Source of the DNA: Sinorhizobium psoraleae | Lineage (GTDB): Bacteria; Pseudomonadota; Alphaproteobacteria; Rhizobiales; Rhizobiaceae | NCBI RefSeq assembly: GCF_013283645.1 | Contig: NZ_JABEKV010000002.1 | Span: 317,798-381,797 of the forward strand | DNA length: 64,000 bases | Direction of reading: 5' to 3' | Part shown: piece by piece, positions 52,553-60,202 of the stretch | How positions within the stretch are numbered: position 1 is the first letter of the stretch | Layout: each line of letters begins with the position of its first letter | Program-made: the position numbers and the translations under genes | Notes under the pieces: model-generated | The model's database searches: none | The model's input: only the letters and a program-made list of their open reading frames with translations | What the model was told of the DNA's origin: nothing

Positions 52553-54061
52553 ATGATGAACTACGTGCCCCCGCAACTGGCCTCCGAGACGGCCCCCTTC
52601 CCCTTCGACAACAGCTATGCGCGGTTGCCGGCGAACTTCTACGCCCGTGTCGAGCCGACGCCGGTTGCGGAGCCGTGGCTGATCAAGTTCAACCGAAAGC
52701 TCGCCGAAGAACTTGGCCTCGAGGCGGAAGCGCTCGAACGCGACGGCGCGGCGATCTTTTCGGGCAACAAGATCCCCCCTGGCGCGGAGCCGCTTGCCAT
52801 GGCCTATGCCGGACACCAGTTCGGCACATTCGTCCCGCAACTCGGCGACGGTCGCGCCATCCTGCTTGGCGAAGTGATCGACCGCAGTGGAAAGCGACGC
52901 GACATCCAACTTAAGGGATCGGGGCAGACGCCCTATTCCCGCCGCGGCGACGGGCGGGCGGCACTCGGTCCGGTGCTGCGGGAATATATCATCAGCGAGG
53001 CGATGCACGCGCTCGGCATACCGACGACCCGCGCGCTCGCCGCCACCGTCACCGGCCAGCCGGTTTATCGGGAGCAAATCCTCCCCGGTGCTGTCTTCAC
53101 CCGCGTCGCCGCCAGCCATATCCGTGTGGGGACGTTTCAATTCTTCGCCGCCCGCGGCGACATGGAATCGGTCAAAACGTTGGCCGATTACGTGATCGAA
53201 CGCCATTATCCCGAGTTGAAGGACAGCGAAAAACCCTATTTCTCACTGTTCAAGGCAGTCGCCGCGCGCCAGGCGGAGTTGATTGCGCGCTGGCTCCACG
53301 TCGGCTTCATCCATGGCGTGATGAACACCGACAACATGACGGTGTCCGGCGAGACGATCGATTTCGGCCCTTGCGCCTTCATGGATGCCTATGACCCGAA
53401 GAAGGTGTTCAGCTCGATCGACCAGTTTGGCCGCTATGCCTATGCCAATCAGCCGGCCATCGGCCAGTGGAACCTCGCTCGGCTCGCCGAAACACTGGTG
53501 CCGTTGTTCGATCCGGTCGCCGACACTGCCGTCAATCTCGCCAACGATGCGCTTACCGAATACGGCTCGATCTTCCAGAAACATTGGCTCGACGGCATGC
53601 GACGCAAGATCGGACTCGCGACCGAAGAGGATGGCGATCTCGATCTGATCCAATCGCTCCTCACACTGATGCATGAGGGCAATGCCGATTTTACGCTTGT
53701 CTTCCGACGCCTCGCGGCATCCGCCGAAGATAACGGCGCCGATCCGGCACTCGTCGAACTTTTTGAGAAGCCGGGTACAGTTTCGCCCTGGCTTGGCGAC
53801 TGGCGCGAGCGCCTGACCCGCGAAACACTCGACACCAGTGCGCGCGCCGCTGCGATGCGCACCGCAAACCCGGCTTTCATTCCTCGCAATCACCGCGTGG
53901 AACAGGCGATCGACGCGGCCACACGGGATGCAGATTTCTCGCTGTTCGAAGCACTGCTCGATGTCACGTCCAGACCCTATGAGGACCGACCCGAGCACGA
54001 AGCCTACGCCGCACCGCCGCAGGCTGGCGAAGAAGTGCTGCAGACCTTCTGCGGTACCTAA
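52553..54061 (+). CDS. selO: Protein adenylyltransferase SelO (UPF0061/YdiU)
   Basis: The 502-residue protein carries the SelO signatures GHQFGTFVPQLGDGRAILLG, KGSGQTPYSRRGDGRAALGP and the active-site region HGVMNTDNMTVSGETIDFGP. SelO is a pseudokinase that transfers AMP from ATP to protein Ser, Thr or Tyr. Its ATP nucleotide is bound in an inverted orientation. The usual C-terminal Cys-x-x-U/C is present as QTFCGT near the end with one Cys only, so the redox pair seen in some homologs is absent. Start ATG 52553 or 52556. Confidence 0.95.
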   Translation: MMNYVPPQLASETAPFPFDNSYARLPANFYARVEPTPVAEPWLIKFNRKLAEELGLEAEALERDGAAIFSGNKIPPGAEPLAMAYAGHQFGTFVPQLGDGRAILLGEVIDRSGKRRDIQLKGSGQTPYSRRGDGRAALGPVLREYIISEAMHALGIPTTRALAATVTGQPVYREQILPGAVFTRVAASHIRVGTFQFFAARGDMESVKTLADYVIERHYPELKDSEKPYFSLFKAVAARQAELIARWLHVGFIHGVMNTDNMTVSGETIDFGPCAFMDAYDPKKVFSSIDQFGRYAYANQPAIGQWNLARLAETLVPLFDPVADTAVNLANDALTEYGSIFQKHWLDGMRRKIGLATEEDGDLDLIQSLLTLMHEGNADFTLVFRRLAASAEDNGADPALVELFEKPGTVSPWLGDWRERLTRETLDTSARAAAMRTANPAFIPRNHRVEQAIDAATRDADFSLFEALLDVTSRPYEDRPEHEAYAAPPQAGEEVLQTFCGT

Positions 54062-54159
54062 GCGGCAGCCCCCGACCGGTCATAAACCTTCGCGACTCGT
54101 TGCGACCTCCGTATTCTTGCAACTCCGCAGAGTGGGGCCATTGAAAGGCACGCTCCATG

Positions 54160-54242
54160 CGTTAGCTCCTCAGGTGGAGTCGTCCGATGGCGGTTGACTG
54201 CGATCAAGACGACCGCCTTCGGGCTGCTCGGGTCCGCCCGCA
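54160..54242 (+). other. Structured leader of gcd: three consecutive hairpins
   Basis: CTCC (54166-54169) pairs with GGAG (54176-54179), GGCGGT (54189-54194) with ACCGCC (54212-54217), and CGGGC (54220-54224) with GCCCG (54236-54240). The three stems end 30 bases before the gcd start, leaving the GGGGA ribosome site free. I do not recognise a riboswitch class. The whole selO-gcd gap of 208 bases appears to be leader sequence. Confidence 0.4.
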
Positions 54243-54269
54243 AGATCTTTAATTCGGGGATTTGAACAC

Positions 54270-56606
54270 ATGCTCATCGTGCTGACGGCCATTCTCTTCG
54301 CCCTGATCGGTCTTGCGGTCGGTGCCGGAGGAATCAGGCTGCTGATGCTGGGCGGCAGCCCCTACTACCTGCTTGCGGGCCTGGGTTTCCTGCTGACCGC
54401 GTTTTTGCTTTTCCGCCGGCAGGCCGCCGCTCTCTGGGTCTATGCACTCGTCGTCGTGGGCTCTCTCGCCTGGGCCGTCTGGGAGGTCGGCTTCGACTGG
54501 TGGCAACTCGGCCCTCGCGGCGGCATCATCATCCTGCTCGGTCTCTGGCTGCTTACTCCCTGGATCCGACGCCCCCTCGGCTTCGTCAGTCCCTCCGGCG
54601 CGCACTACAGCGCTACGGCATGGCCGCTCGCCGTCGCCAGCCTCGTTTCCATCGGCGTCGCCATATTCGCGATGACGCAGGATCCGCACGATATCCGCGG
54701 CGAGTTGCCGAGCGACGCGGTCGCGGCAAACGCCAACCTCGGCGGAAATGTGCCTCCAGGCGAGTGGCACCAGTACGGCCGCACGCCCTTTGGCCAGCGA
54801 TACTCGCCGCTCGACCAGATCAATGCGGAAAATGTCGCCAACCTCAGGGTCGCATGGCAATACCAGACGGGCGACGTGAAGCGACCAGATGACGTCGGCG
54901 AGACCACCTATCAGGTCACGCCGCTCAAGGTGAAGGACACGCTTTACCTCTGCACGCCGCACAACTGGGCGATCGCGCTCGACGCGGCCACCGGACAGGA
55001 AAAGTGGAAATACGATTCCAACTCCGGCATGAACCCCGACCGCCAGCACCAGACCTGCCGCGGCGTCACCTATTGGGCCGATCCGGCGGCCGCTCCCGGC
55101 GGCCCCTGCGCCGAGCGCGTCTACCTGCCGACCTCCGATGCGCGCCTGATTGCGCTCGACGCCGCAAACGGCGAGGTCTGCACCAGCTTTGCCGACAATG
55201 GCGTCCTGCATCTGGAACAGGGAATGCGGTACAATCCGGCCGGCTATTACTACTCGACGTCGCCGCCGGTCGCGGTCGCCGGCAAGATCATCGTCGGCGG
55301 TGCCGTCAACGACAATTACTCGACGCAGGAGCAATCCGGCGTCATCCGCGCCTTCGACATCAACAGCGGCGCGCTGCTGTGGAACTGGGACAGCGGCAAC
55401 CCCGACCAGACGGCGCCCCTGCCAGCCGGTCAGTTCTACACGACGAATTCCCCGAACAGCTGGTCGGTTTCCTCGGTCGACGAAGGTCTTGGCCTGATCT
55501 ATGTGCCGCTTGGCAACCAGGTGCCGGACCAGCTCGGCATGGGCCGAAGCGAGCATGTCGAGAAATATTCCTCCTCGATCGTCGCCCTCGACATCAACAC
55601 GGGTGCGATGCGCTGGGTACGCCAGACGGTCCACCATGACCTGTGGGACATGGACGTGCCTGCGCAGCCGTCGCTCATCGACATCACCAAGGAGGATGGC
55701 ACGGTCGTGCCGGCGCTCGTCGGGCCGACCAAGCAGGGCGACCTCTATGTACTCGACCGGCGAAGCGGCGAGCCGATCATTCCGGTCGAGGAAGTGGCCG
55801 CACCCGGCGGCGCAATTCCGGAGGACTTCACCGCTCCAACGCAGCCGGTATCCGGCCTCACCTTCATGCCCGCTCCGCTCGAAGAGCACGACATGTGGGG
55901 CATCACCATGTTCGACCAGCTCGCCTGCCGCATCGCCTTCCGGTCGCTGAAATACGAGGGCCGGTATACGCCGCCTTCGCTCGAGGGGACGCTGGTCTAT
56001 CCCGGCAATTTCGGCACCTTCAACTGGGGTTCGGTCGCGGTCGACCCGGAGCGGCAGGTGCTGTTCGGCATGCCGACCTATCTCGCCTTCACGTCCCGGC
56101 TCGTGCCGCGCGACCAGATCCCGCCGAAGCAGGAGGGCGAAACGGGCAGCGAACAGGGCCTGAACCGCAATGAAGGTGCGCCCTATGGGGTCTACATGGG
56201 CCCGTTCCTCGGTCCGCTGCAGATCCCCTGCCAGGCTCCTCCATGGGGCTATGTCGCGGGCGCCGATCTCAGAACCGGCAAGATCGCCTACAAGCACAAG
56301 AACGGCACCGTCTATGACATGACGCCGCTACCGATCCCCTTCAAGCTAGGTGTGCCGGGCATCGGCGGACCGATCATCACCAAGGGCGGCGTTGCCTTCC
56401 TGGGTGCTGCGGTCGACAACTATCTGAGGGCATACGACGTCACCACAGGAAGCCAGCTCTGGGAGACACGGCTGCCGGCAGGCGGGCAGTCGACGCCAAT
56501 GACCTACACCGTCGGCGACAAACAATACGTGCTGATGGTCGCAGGCGGGCACGGTTCGGTCGGCACCAAGCCGGGCGACTACGTCATTGCCTACACCCTG
56601 CCCTGA
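54270..56606 (+). CDS. gcd: Membrane-bound PQQ-dependent glucose dehydrogenase
   Basis: The 778-residue protein begins with five membrane helices (about residues 1-135) and continues as an eight-bladed quinoprotein propeller in the periplasm. Features include GEWHQYGRTPFGQRYSPLDQ, the repeated W motifs and GGVAFLGAAVDNYLRAYDV. It oxidises aldoses to lactones with electrons to ubiquinone. The cofactor PQQ is not made by genes in this window. ATG 54270 has GGGGA nine bases upstream. The gene has a hairpin-rich leader. Confidence 0.96.
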   Translation: MLIVLTAILFALIGLAVGAGGIRLLMLGGSPYYLLAGLGFLLTAFLLFRRQAAALWVYALVVVGSLAWAVWEVGFDWWQLGPRGGIIILLGLWLLTPWIRRPLGFVSPSGAHYSATAWPLAVASLVSIGVAIFAMTQDPHDIRGELPSDAVAANANLGGNVPPGEWHQYGRTPFGQRYSPLDQINAENVANLRVAWQYQTGDVKRPDDVGETTYQVTPLKVKDTLYLCTPHNWAIALDAATGQEKWKYDSNSGMNPDRQHQTCRGVTYWADPAAAPGGPCAERVYLPTSDARLIALDAANGEVCTSFADNGVLHLEQGMRYNPAGYYYSTSPPVAVAGKIIVGGAVNDNYSTQEQSGVIRAFDINSGALLWNWDSGNPDQTAPLPAGQFYTTNSPNSWSVSSVDEGLGLIYVPLGNQVPDQLGMGRSEHVEKYSSSIVALDINTGAMRWVRQTVHHDLWDMDVPAQPSLIDITKEDGTVVPALVGPTKQGDLYVLDRRSGEPIIPVEEVAAPGGAIPEDFTAPTQPVSGLTFMPAPLEEHDMWGITMFDQLACRIAFRSLKYEGRYTPPSLEGTLVYPGNFGTFNWGSVAVDPERQVLFGMPTYLAFTSRLVPRDQIPPKQEGETGSEQGLNRNEGAPYGVYMGPFLGPLQIPCQAPPWGYVAGADLRTGKIAYKHKNGTVYDMTPLPIPFKLGVPGIGGPIITKGGVAFLGAAVDNYLRAYDVTTGSQLWETRLPAGGQSTPMTYTVGDKQYVLMVAGGHGSVGTKPGDYVIAYTLP

Positions 56607-56687
56607 CCTCGCCGGGTGGTTGCATCGAAAGGCTCGCGCAAGCCACCGTAGACAGGCTCCCTCGGAACATTAGATCCGGGAATTCCC

Positions 56688-57149
56688 ATGAAAATCGAAG
56701 GCAGCCTTTCCAACTACTACCTTTCGCAGCGCCGCCCCGTCGCAAGCAACCTTCCCCCGCTCGAAGAAACCGGCGGTGATCAAGCGCAGCGTCGTTCGCC
56801 ACCCACCATTGCACCCGCCTCGCCTTCCGCCTCGCTTTCAAGCGCACTCTGGCTATCGCTCGCCACCGACGAAACGGCCGCTTCCTCGATCACCGAGGGC
56901 AAGTCGCCGTTCGGCTCGAGCGTTGCCGACGAGTTTCTCGAATGGTCGAAAAAGTCGTTAGCCGAAAAAATCCGGGCGCAGTATCTCGAAGCACATGGGT
57001 TGACGGAGGAGAGCCTGGAAACGATGCCGTCCGAGGAACGCGCAGCTATCGAGGAAGAAATCCGCAAGGCGGTCGCTGAAAGCCTCGGCATCGAGGAACA
57101 GGCGAGCGACACTGCATCGGACATCGCCGAAAACGCTGCCGAAGCCTGA
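56688..57149 (+). CDS. Hypothetical acidic protein, 153 residues
   Basis: A soluble acidic protein: the N-terminal half is rich in Ser, Pro and Ala and predicted disordered, and the C-terminal half is helical (LEWSKKSLAEKIRAQYLEA, EERAAIEEEIRKAVAESL). No family is recognised with confidence; similar proteins occur in rhizobia. ATG 56688 follows GGGAATTCCC. It lies downstream of gcd with an 81-base gap and is followed by an interspersed repeat. Confidence 0.7.
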   Translation: MKIEGSLSNYYLSQRRPVASNLPPLEETGGDQAQRRSPPTIAPASPSASLSSALWLSLATDETAASSITEGKSPFGSSVADEFLEWSKKSLAEKIRAQYLEAHGLTEESLETMPSEERAAIEEEIRKAVAESLGIEEQASDTASDIAENAAEA

Positions 57150-57173
57150 CTATCCCGGATGCCGTCGGTTATT

Positions 57174-57226
57174 CCAGGAAAAGTGTGCAACGGTTTTCCT
57201 GGAATTGTGTAGCTTCAAAGGGTTAG
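57174..57226 (+). repeat. Second interspersed repeat family, copy 2
   Basis: CCAGGAAAA (57174-57182) pairs perfectly with TTTTCCTGG (57194-57202), with AAGTGTGCAACGG between them, followed by AATTGTGTAGCTTCAAAGGG and TTAG. It ends two bases before the beta-lactamase stop codon and can act as a hairpin for both flanking genes. Confidence 0.75.
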
Positions 57227-57227
57227 C

Positions 57228-58118
57228 TCAAACCATTCCTGCAACAATCTCTCCGACTTCGGCGAAGACGGGATTCAGTTCCTTCACTGGCGCCTTCGCC
57301 TCGGCAATGTAGACCGTTATCAGGATCGGCCCGCGATCCTTTGGCCAGACGACGGCGATGTCCGATGCCGCGCCGGTCGCGCTCGTCCCGGTCTTGTCGC
57401 CGATACGCCAATCCTTCGGCATGCCGGCACGAAGGCGGGCGTCACCGGTCTTGTTGGCGACCATCCAGTCGATGAACTGCATGCGGGAAGTCTCCGACAA
57501 AACCGGGTCGAGCGTCAGGCCGCCGAGGGTTTCAAGCATGGCACCCGGCGTCGTCGTGTCGCGCGGGTCTCCCGGCTTCGCCTCGTTGAGCTCGGGCTCG
57601 GTACGATCAAGCCGGGTCGTCTGATCGTTGATCGATCGCAGCCAGGTCGTCAGCCCTGCCGGTCCACCGAAACTTTCGAGCAGCAGGTTACCTGCGGCGT
57701 TGTCGCTGATCGTAATCGCCGCCTCGCAGAGCTCGGCGACCGTCATGCCATCGCCTCCCACGTACTTCTCCGTTACCGGCGAATAGGGGACCAGTGCGTC
57801 CTTGCCGAATTTGATTCGCCGGTCGAGCTTTTCCTCCCCTCGATCCACACGGGCCAACACACAGGCCGCGGCCAACGCCTTGAAGGTCGAGCACATGGCA
57901 AAGCGCTCGCTTTCCCTGTGGCCGAAGGAGATGTTCGTTTCCGTGTCGAGCACCGCAACGCCGAGGCGGCCGCCGGTGCGCTTTTCGAGTTCGCCGAGCT
58001 GCTTAGAAACATCGTCATTCGTTCCGGCAACGGCGCGCGCCGTGCTCGCCAGAACGAGCGCCGGATAGAGCATCGCAGAGCCGACCAGCATGGTGCGGCG
58101 ATTGATGAAACAGGGCAC
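57228..58118 (-). CDS. Class A beta-lactamase
   Basis: The 296-residue product (GTG at 58118, preceded by GGAGGAAGAAC) has a twin-arginine-type signal (NRRTMLVGS with a hydrophobic run to about residue 30). All active-site motifs are present: Ser77-Thr-Phe-Lys80, Ser138-Asp-Asn140, Glu174-x-x-Leu-Asn178 and Lys242-Thr-Gly244. It hydrolyses penicillin-type drugs in the periplasm. It is chromosomal and has rhizobial base composition, so it looks like a resident gene. No LysR regulator is adjacent. Confidence 0.95.
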   Translation of the reverse strand: MPCFINRRTMLVGSAMLYPALVLASTARAVAGTNDDVSKQLGELEKRTGGRLGVAVLDTETNISFGHRESERFAMCSTFKALAAACVLARVDRGEEKLDRRIKFGKDALVPYSPVTEKYVGGDGMTVAELCEAAITISDNAAGNLLLESFGGPAGLTTWLRSINDQTTRLDRTEPELNEAKPGDPRDTTTPGAMLETLGGLTLDPVLSETSRMQFIDWMVANKTGDARLRAGMPKDWRIGDKTGTSATGAASDIAVVWPKDRGPILITVYIAEAKAPVKELNPVFAEVGEIVAGMV

Positions 58119-58510
58119 GTTCTTCCTCCGTATTGGGCGTGCGGCTTTCGCCACGCACACCTCTAAATTATTGATAGTGAATATGTATTCCCGCCGAGCC
58201 GGCCACGACAAGCGGCGGTTGCGAAGCAAGTCGCTAAGCGGCAAATATGGCGGCCTTGTGCTCGCCCCTGTCGGGACCGCCCCCGCCGTCCGGTTGCGGG
58301 GCGTCGAAAGAAAATGCTATGGCGAAGCCGTTGAAGTTGAAGGACGAGATCCGTGCGCCTCATCCGTTAGCGACGTTAACTGGCAAATCCGAACCGCCGC
58401 TGTACGCGCCCCGCCTCGCGGGCGCTTTCGTGCGGCTGCTTCTGCCAGACCGCGCTAAGGTGCACAAACAAGGACGTGGGCCCCCGGCGGTCGCTTCAAG
58501 GATCAAATTC
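58119..58510. other. Intergenic region between beta-lactamase and alpha/beta hydrolase genes
   Basis: The gap of 392 bases contains the two divergent promoters. AT-rich DNA at 58160-58190 is just upstream of the beta-lactamase start. A frame in phase with the hydrolase is open from 58247, with an in-frame ATG at 58319, but the first part has no hydrolase resemblance. I see no other gene. Confidence 0.45.
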
Positions 58511-59380
58511 ATGACAATCGACAACGGATATTCTTCCGAGGCGGGGCATCTTCATTCCGGTCCCTTCGACCTCGGCTACAAGATCGAAGGCAGCGGTCCG
58601 ACGCTGCTCATCATCGGCAGCGCCGTCTATTATCCAAGGACGTTTTCACAGTCGCTTCGGCGTCACCTGCGGCTCGTCTTTGCCGACCATCGCGGTTTCG
58701 CGCCCTCTCAAGGTAACCTGTCGACGGTCGATGCCAGCTTCGAGGCCGTCATCGAGGACATCGAACGCATGAGGGAGCATCTCGGGCTTGAGCGCTTCGC
58801 TATCCTCGGCCATTCCGGGCATGGCTACATGGCGCTCGAATATGCGAAGCGTCATCCGGACCGCGTCAGCCATGTTGTCATGGTCGCCACCGGTCCGAGC
58901 CATTCGCCACGGCACATGGCCGCCGCGGATCGGCTCTGGGCGGAGACGGTAGCGCCTGAGCGCAAGGCCATTTTCGACCGCGAGATGGCCATCCTCGGCA
59001 GCGACATTGCCGAAAAGCCGGAAGAGCGGTTCAAATCGCTGCTGATCAGGCTTGGTGCGAAAAGCTGGTACGATGCGGCTTTCGACGCCCGACCGCTCTG
59101 GGAGGGCGTCACGGTCAACAAGCTCGTCTTCGATCATCTATGGGGCGAGGTCTTCCGCGATATCGACTTAAGGCAGGGGCTCGATCGACTGAAAATACCG
59201 ATCATGCTTGCACTCGGCCGCTTCGACTATCTCGTTGCACCCGCGAGCACCTGGGACGAATACCGCGCGGATGTCTCCGATCTGACCATCCGCCTTTTCG
59301 AAAAGAGCGGTCACACGCCGCAACTGGAGCAGAGCGCGGCTTTCGACGACGCACTTCTCGAATTTCTGGGACGCCGTTGA
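58511..59380 (+). CDS. Alpha/beta hydrolase
   Basis: The 289-residue protein has the alpha/beta hydrolase fold. The nucleophile elbow is GHSGHG with Ser102. An Asp in FDYLVAPAS and the His of GHTPQLEQ complete the triad. FADHRGFAPSQ supplies the oxyanion-hole region. The substrate is unknown; similar proteins are proline iminopeptidase-like esterases. ATG 58511 has AAGGA eight bases upstream. A longer frame upstream is probably not translated. Confidence 0.9.
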   Translation: MTIDNGYSSEAGHLHSGPFDLGYKIEGSGPTLLIIGSAVYYPRTFSQSLRRHLRLVFADHRGFAPSQGNLSTVDASFEAVIEDIERMREHLGLERFAILGHSGHGYMALEYAKRHPDRVSHVVMVATGPSHSPRHMAAADRLWAETVAPERKAIFDREMAILGSDIAEKPEERFKSLLIRLGAKSWYDAAFDARPLWEGVTVNKLVFDHLWGEVFRDIDLRQGLDRLKIPIMLALGRFDYLVAPASTWDEYRADVSDLTIRLFEKSGHTPQLEQSAAFDDALLEFLGRR

Positions 59381-59398
59381 GAAGCAGGGAGGCCTCCA

Positions 59399-59502
59399 CT
59401 GCATGTTTCCTTAAGTCGCTGCCGATTTAAGGACAAAAACATGCAGCACTTCAAAGTGCTACAGCGTCATTTGCGCGTCTGATGAGACGCGCGGCGCTGT
59501 AG
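59399..59502 (-). repeat. RIME-like palindromic repeat, copy 7 (inverted)
   Basis: Read on the minus strand it begins CTACAGCGCCGCGCGTCTCA and ends AAACATGCAG. Both arms are complete, with CTGCATGTTTCC..ACATGCAG and CGCGTCT..AGACGCG. It is one of the least decayed copies and sits between the hydrolase and merR genes. Confidence 0.85.
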
Positions 59503-59518
59503 GCCCCTCCCCGCTCTA

Positions 59519-59566
59519 TTGCTGGGAGAATGCCGCCGCCCTATCTAGATACTCCAGCGACTATAG
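59519..59566 (+). promoter_or_regulatory. merR promoter with metal-sensor-like operator
   Basis: TTGCTG (59519-59524), 17 bases, then TATCTA (59542-59547) is a likely promoter. On the minus strand CTATAGTCGCTGGAGT (59566-59551) matches the PbrR/CadR-type operator pattern CTATAGT-N2-CT-N-GAG. The operator covers the predicted start point, suggesting autoregulation of the adjacent merR gene. Confidence 0.4.
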
Positions 59567-59581
59567 ATATGAGGCGACAGC

Positions 59582-59995
59582 ATGTATTCGATCGGCGACC
59601 TCTCCCGCCGCACCGGAGTCAAAATCCCGACCATCCGCTATTACGAACAGATGGGATTGCTCGAGGCACCTGAGCGCTCGGAAGGCAACCAGCGGCGTTA
59701 TGAAAAACGCGAGCTCGAACGACTGGCGTTCATCCGTCATGCGCGCGACCTGGGCCTCTCGATCGAGGCGATCCGCGATCTTCTGGCACTCAGCCAGCAT
59801 CCGGAACGCCCTTGCGGCGAGGCGGACCGCATCGCCACCGAACACCTTGCCTCGGTACGCGAAAAGATCGCCAGACTGCGGAGGCTGGAAAGTGAACTGG
59901 AGCGCATCGTCGCCTGCCATGGCGACCATACGATTGGCGACTGCTACGTGATCCGGGCACTGGCCGACCATTCAATGTGCGGCACCGACCACTGA
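59582..59995 (+). CDS. MerR-family metal-sensor-like regulator
   Basis: The 137-residue protein has the MerR winged helix (IGDLSRRTGVKIPTIRYYEQ), a dimerisation helix and cysteines at 78, 112, 121 and 133. Cys78, Cys112 and Cys121 match in spacing the metal-binding cysteines of PbrR/CadR (Pb/Cd) regulators. No efflux pump gene is next to it, so its target lies elsewhere. A likely operator precedes it. It stands upstream of the attenuated GNAT operon. Confidence 0.9.
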   Translation: MYSIGDLSRRTGVKIPTIRYYEQMGLLEAPERSEGNQRRYEKRELERLAFIRHARDLGLSIEAIRDLLALSQHPERPCGEADRIATEHLASVREKIARLRRLESELERIVACHGDHTIGDCYVIRALADHSMCGTDH

Positions 59996-60025
59996 GATCA
60001 GATCCGCAGGTGCGAGAAATCCCCG

Positions 60026-60054
60026 TTGACAAAATCGCGGAAATGGCGAATCTA
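60026..60054 (+). promoter_or_regulatory. Promoter of the attenuator leader
   Basis: TTGACA (60026-60031) is the perfect -35 consensus; 17 bases follow and AATCTA (60049-60054) is the -10. The start point should fall near 60060-60062, on the AUG of the leader ORF, so the transcript is probably leaderless. Confidence 0.75.
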
Positions 60055-60059
60055 CGCGC

Positions 60060-60110
60060 ATGATCAAGAACGCACCCATCTCCCGCGTGTATTTTTGGCT
60101 GTTCCGATAG
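60060..60110 (+). CDS. Leader peptide of an aromatic-amino-acid attenuator
   Basis: The ATG at 60060 lies at the predicted transcript start and no Shine-Dalgarno site precedes it, so translation would be leaderless. S. meliloti trpL is a known leaderless leader peptide of this kind. The frame is 16 residues: MIKNAPISRVYFWLFR, then TAG at 60108-60110. Tyr11, Phe12, Trp13, Leu14 and Phe15 form a run of codons that would stall ribosomes when charged aromatic tRNAs are scarce. The peptide itself probably has no other role. Confidence 0.7.
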   Translation: MIKNAPISRVYFWLFR

Positions 60111-60164
60111 GAGCGGCCTGCTGATCATATTCAACAAGGCCGCCATCAGGCGGCTTTTGTTTTT
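60061..60164 (+). promoter_or_regulatory. Ribosome-mediated attenuator (leader RNA with alternative stems)
   Basis: GCGGCCT (60113-60119) can pair perfectly with AGGCCGC (60137-60143) to form an antiterminator. That pairing excludes the terminator stem GCCGCC (60139-60144) with GGCGGC (60149-60154). The leader start ATGATCA (60060-60066) can pair with TGATCAT (60121-60127), which would sequester part of the antiterminator when the leader is not translated. A ribosome at the stop codon (60108) would mask 60113-60119 and favour termination, the classic design. It precedes the GNAT and DJ-1/PfpI genes by 39 bases. Confidence 0.7.
60139..60164 (+). terminator. Attenuator terminator
   Basis: GCCGCC (60139-60144), loop ATCA, GGCGGC (60149-60154) and TTTTGTTTTT (60155-60164): a textbook Rho-independent terminator. 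Confidence 0.88.
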
Positions 60165-60202
60165 CACGGCACCTGATGGCGGCAGAACCATAGGAGCCGA
60201 GA

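Noticed and set aside
54249-56297. 682-residue open frame on the minus strand across gcd
   Set aside because: Antisense shadow; arginine- and valine-rich sequence with no domain, while gcd is complete on the other strand.
58247-58510. 88-residue N-terminal extension of the alpha/beta hydrolase
   Set aside because: It has no hydrolase similarity, and AAGGA before ATG 58511 gives a normal start; an ATG at 58319 lacks a good ribosome site.
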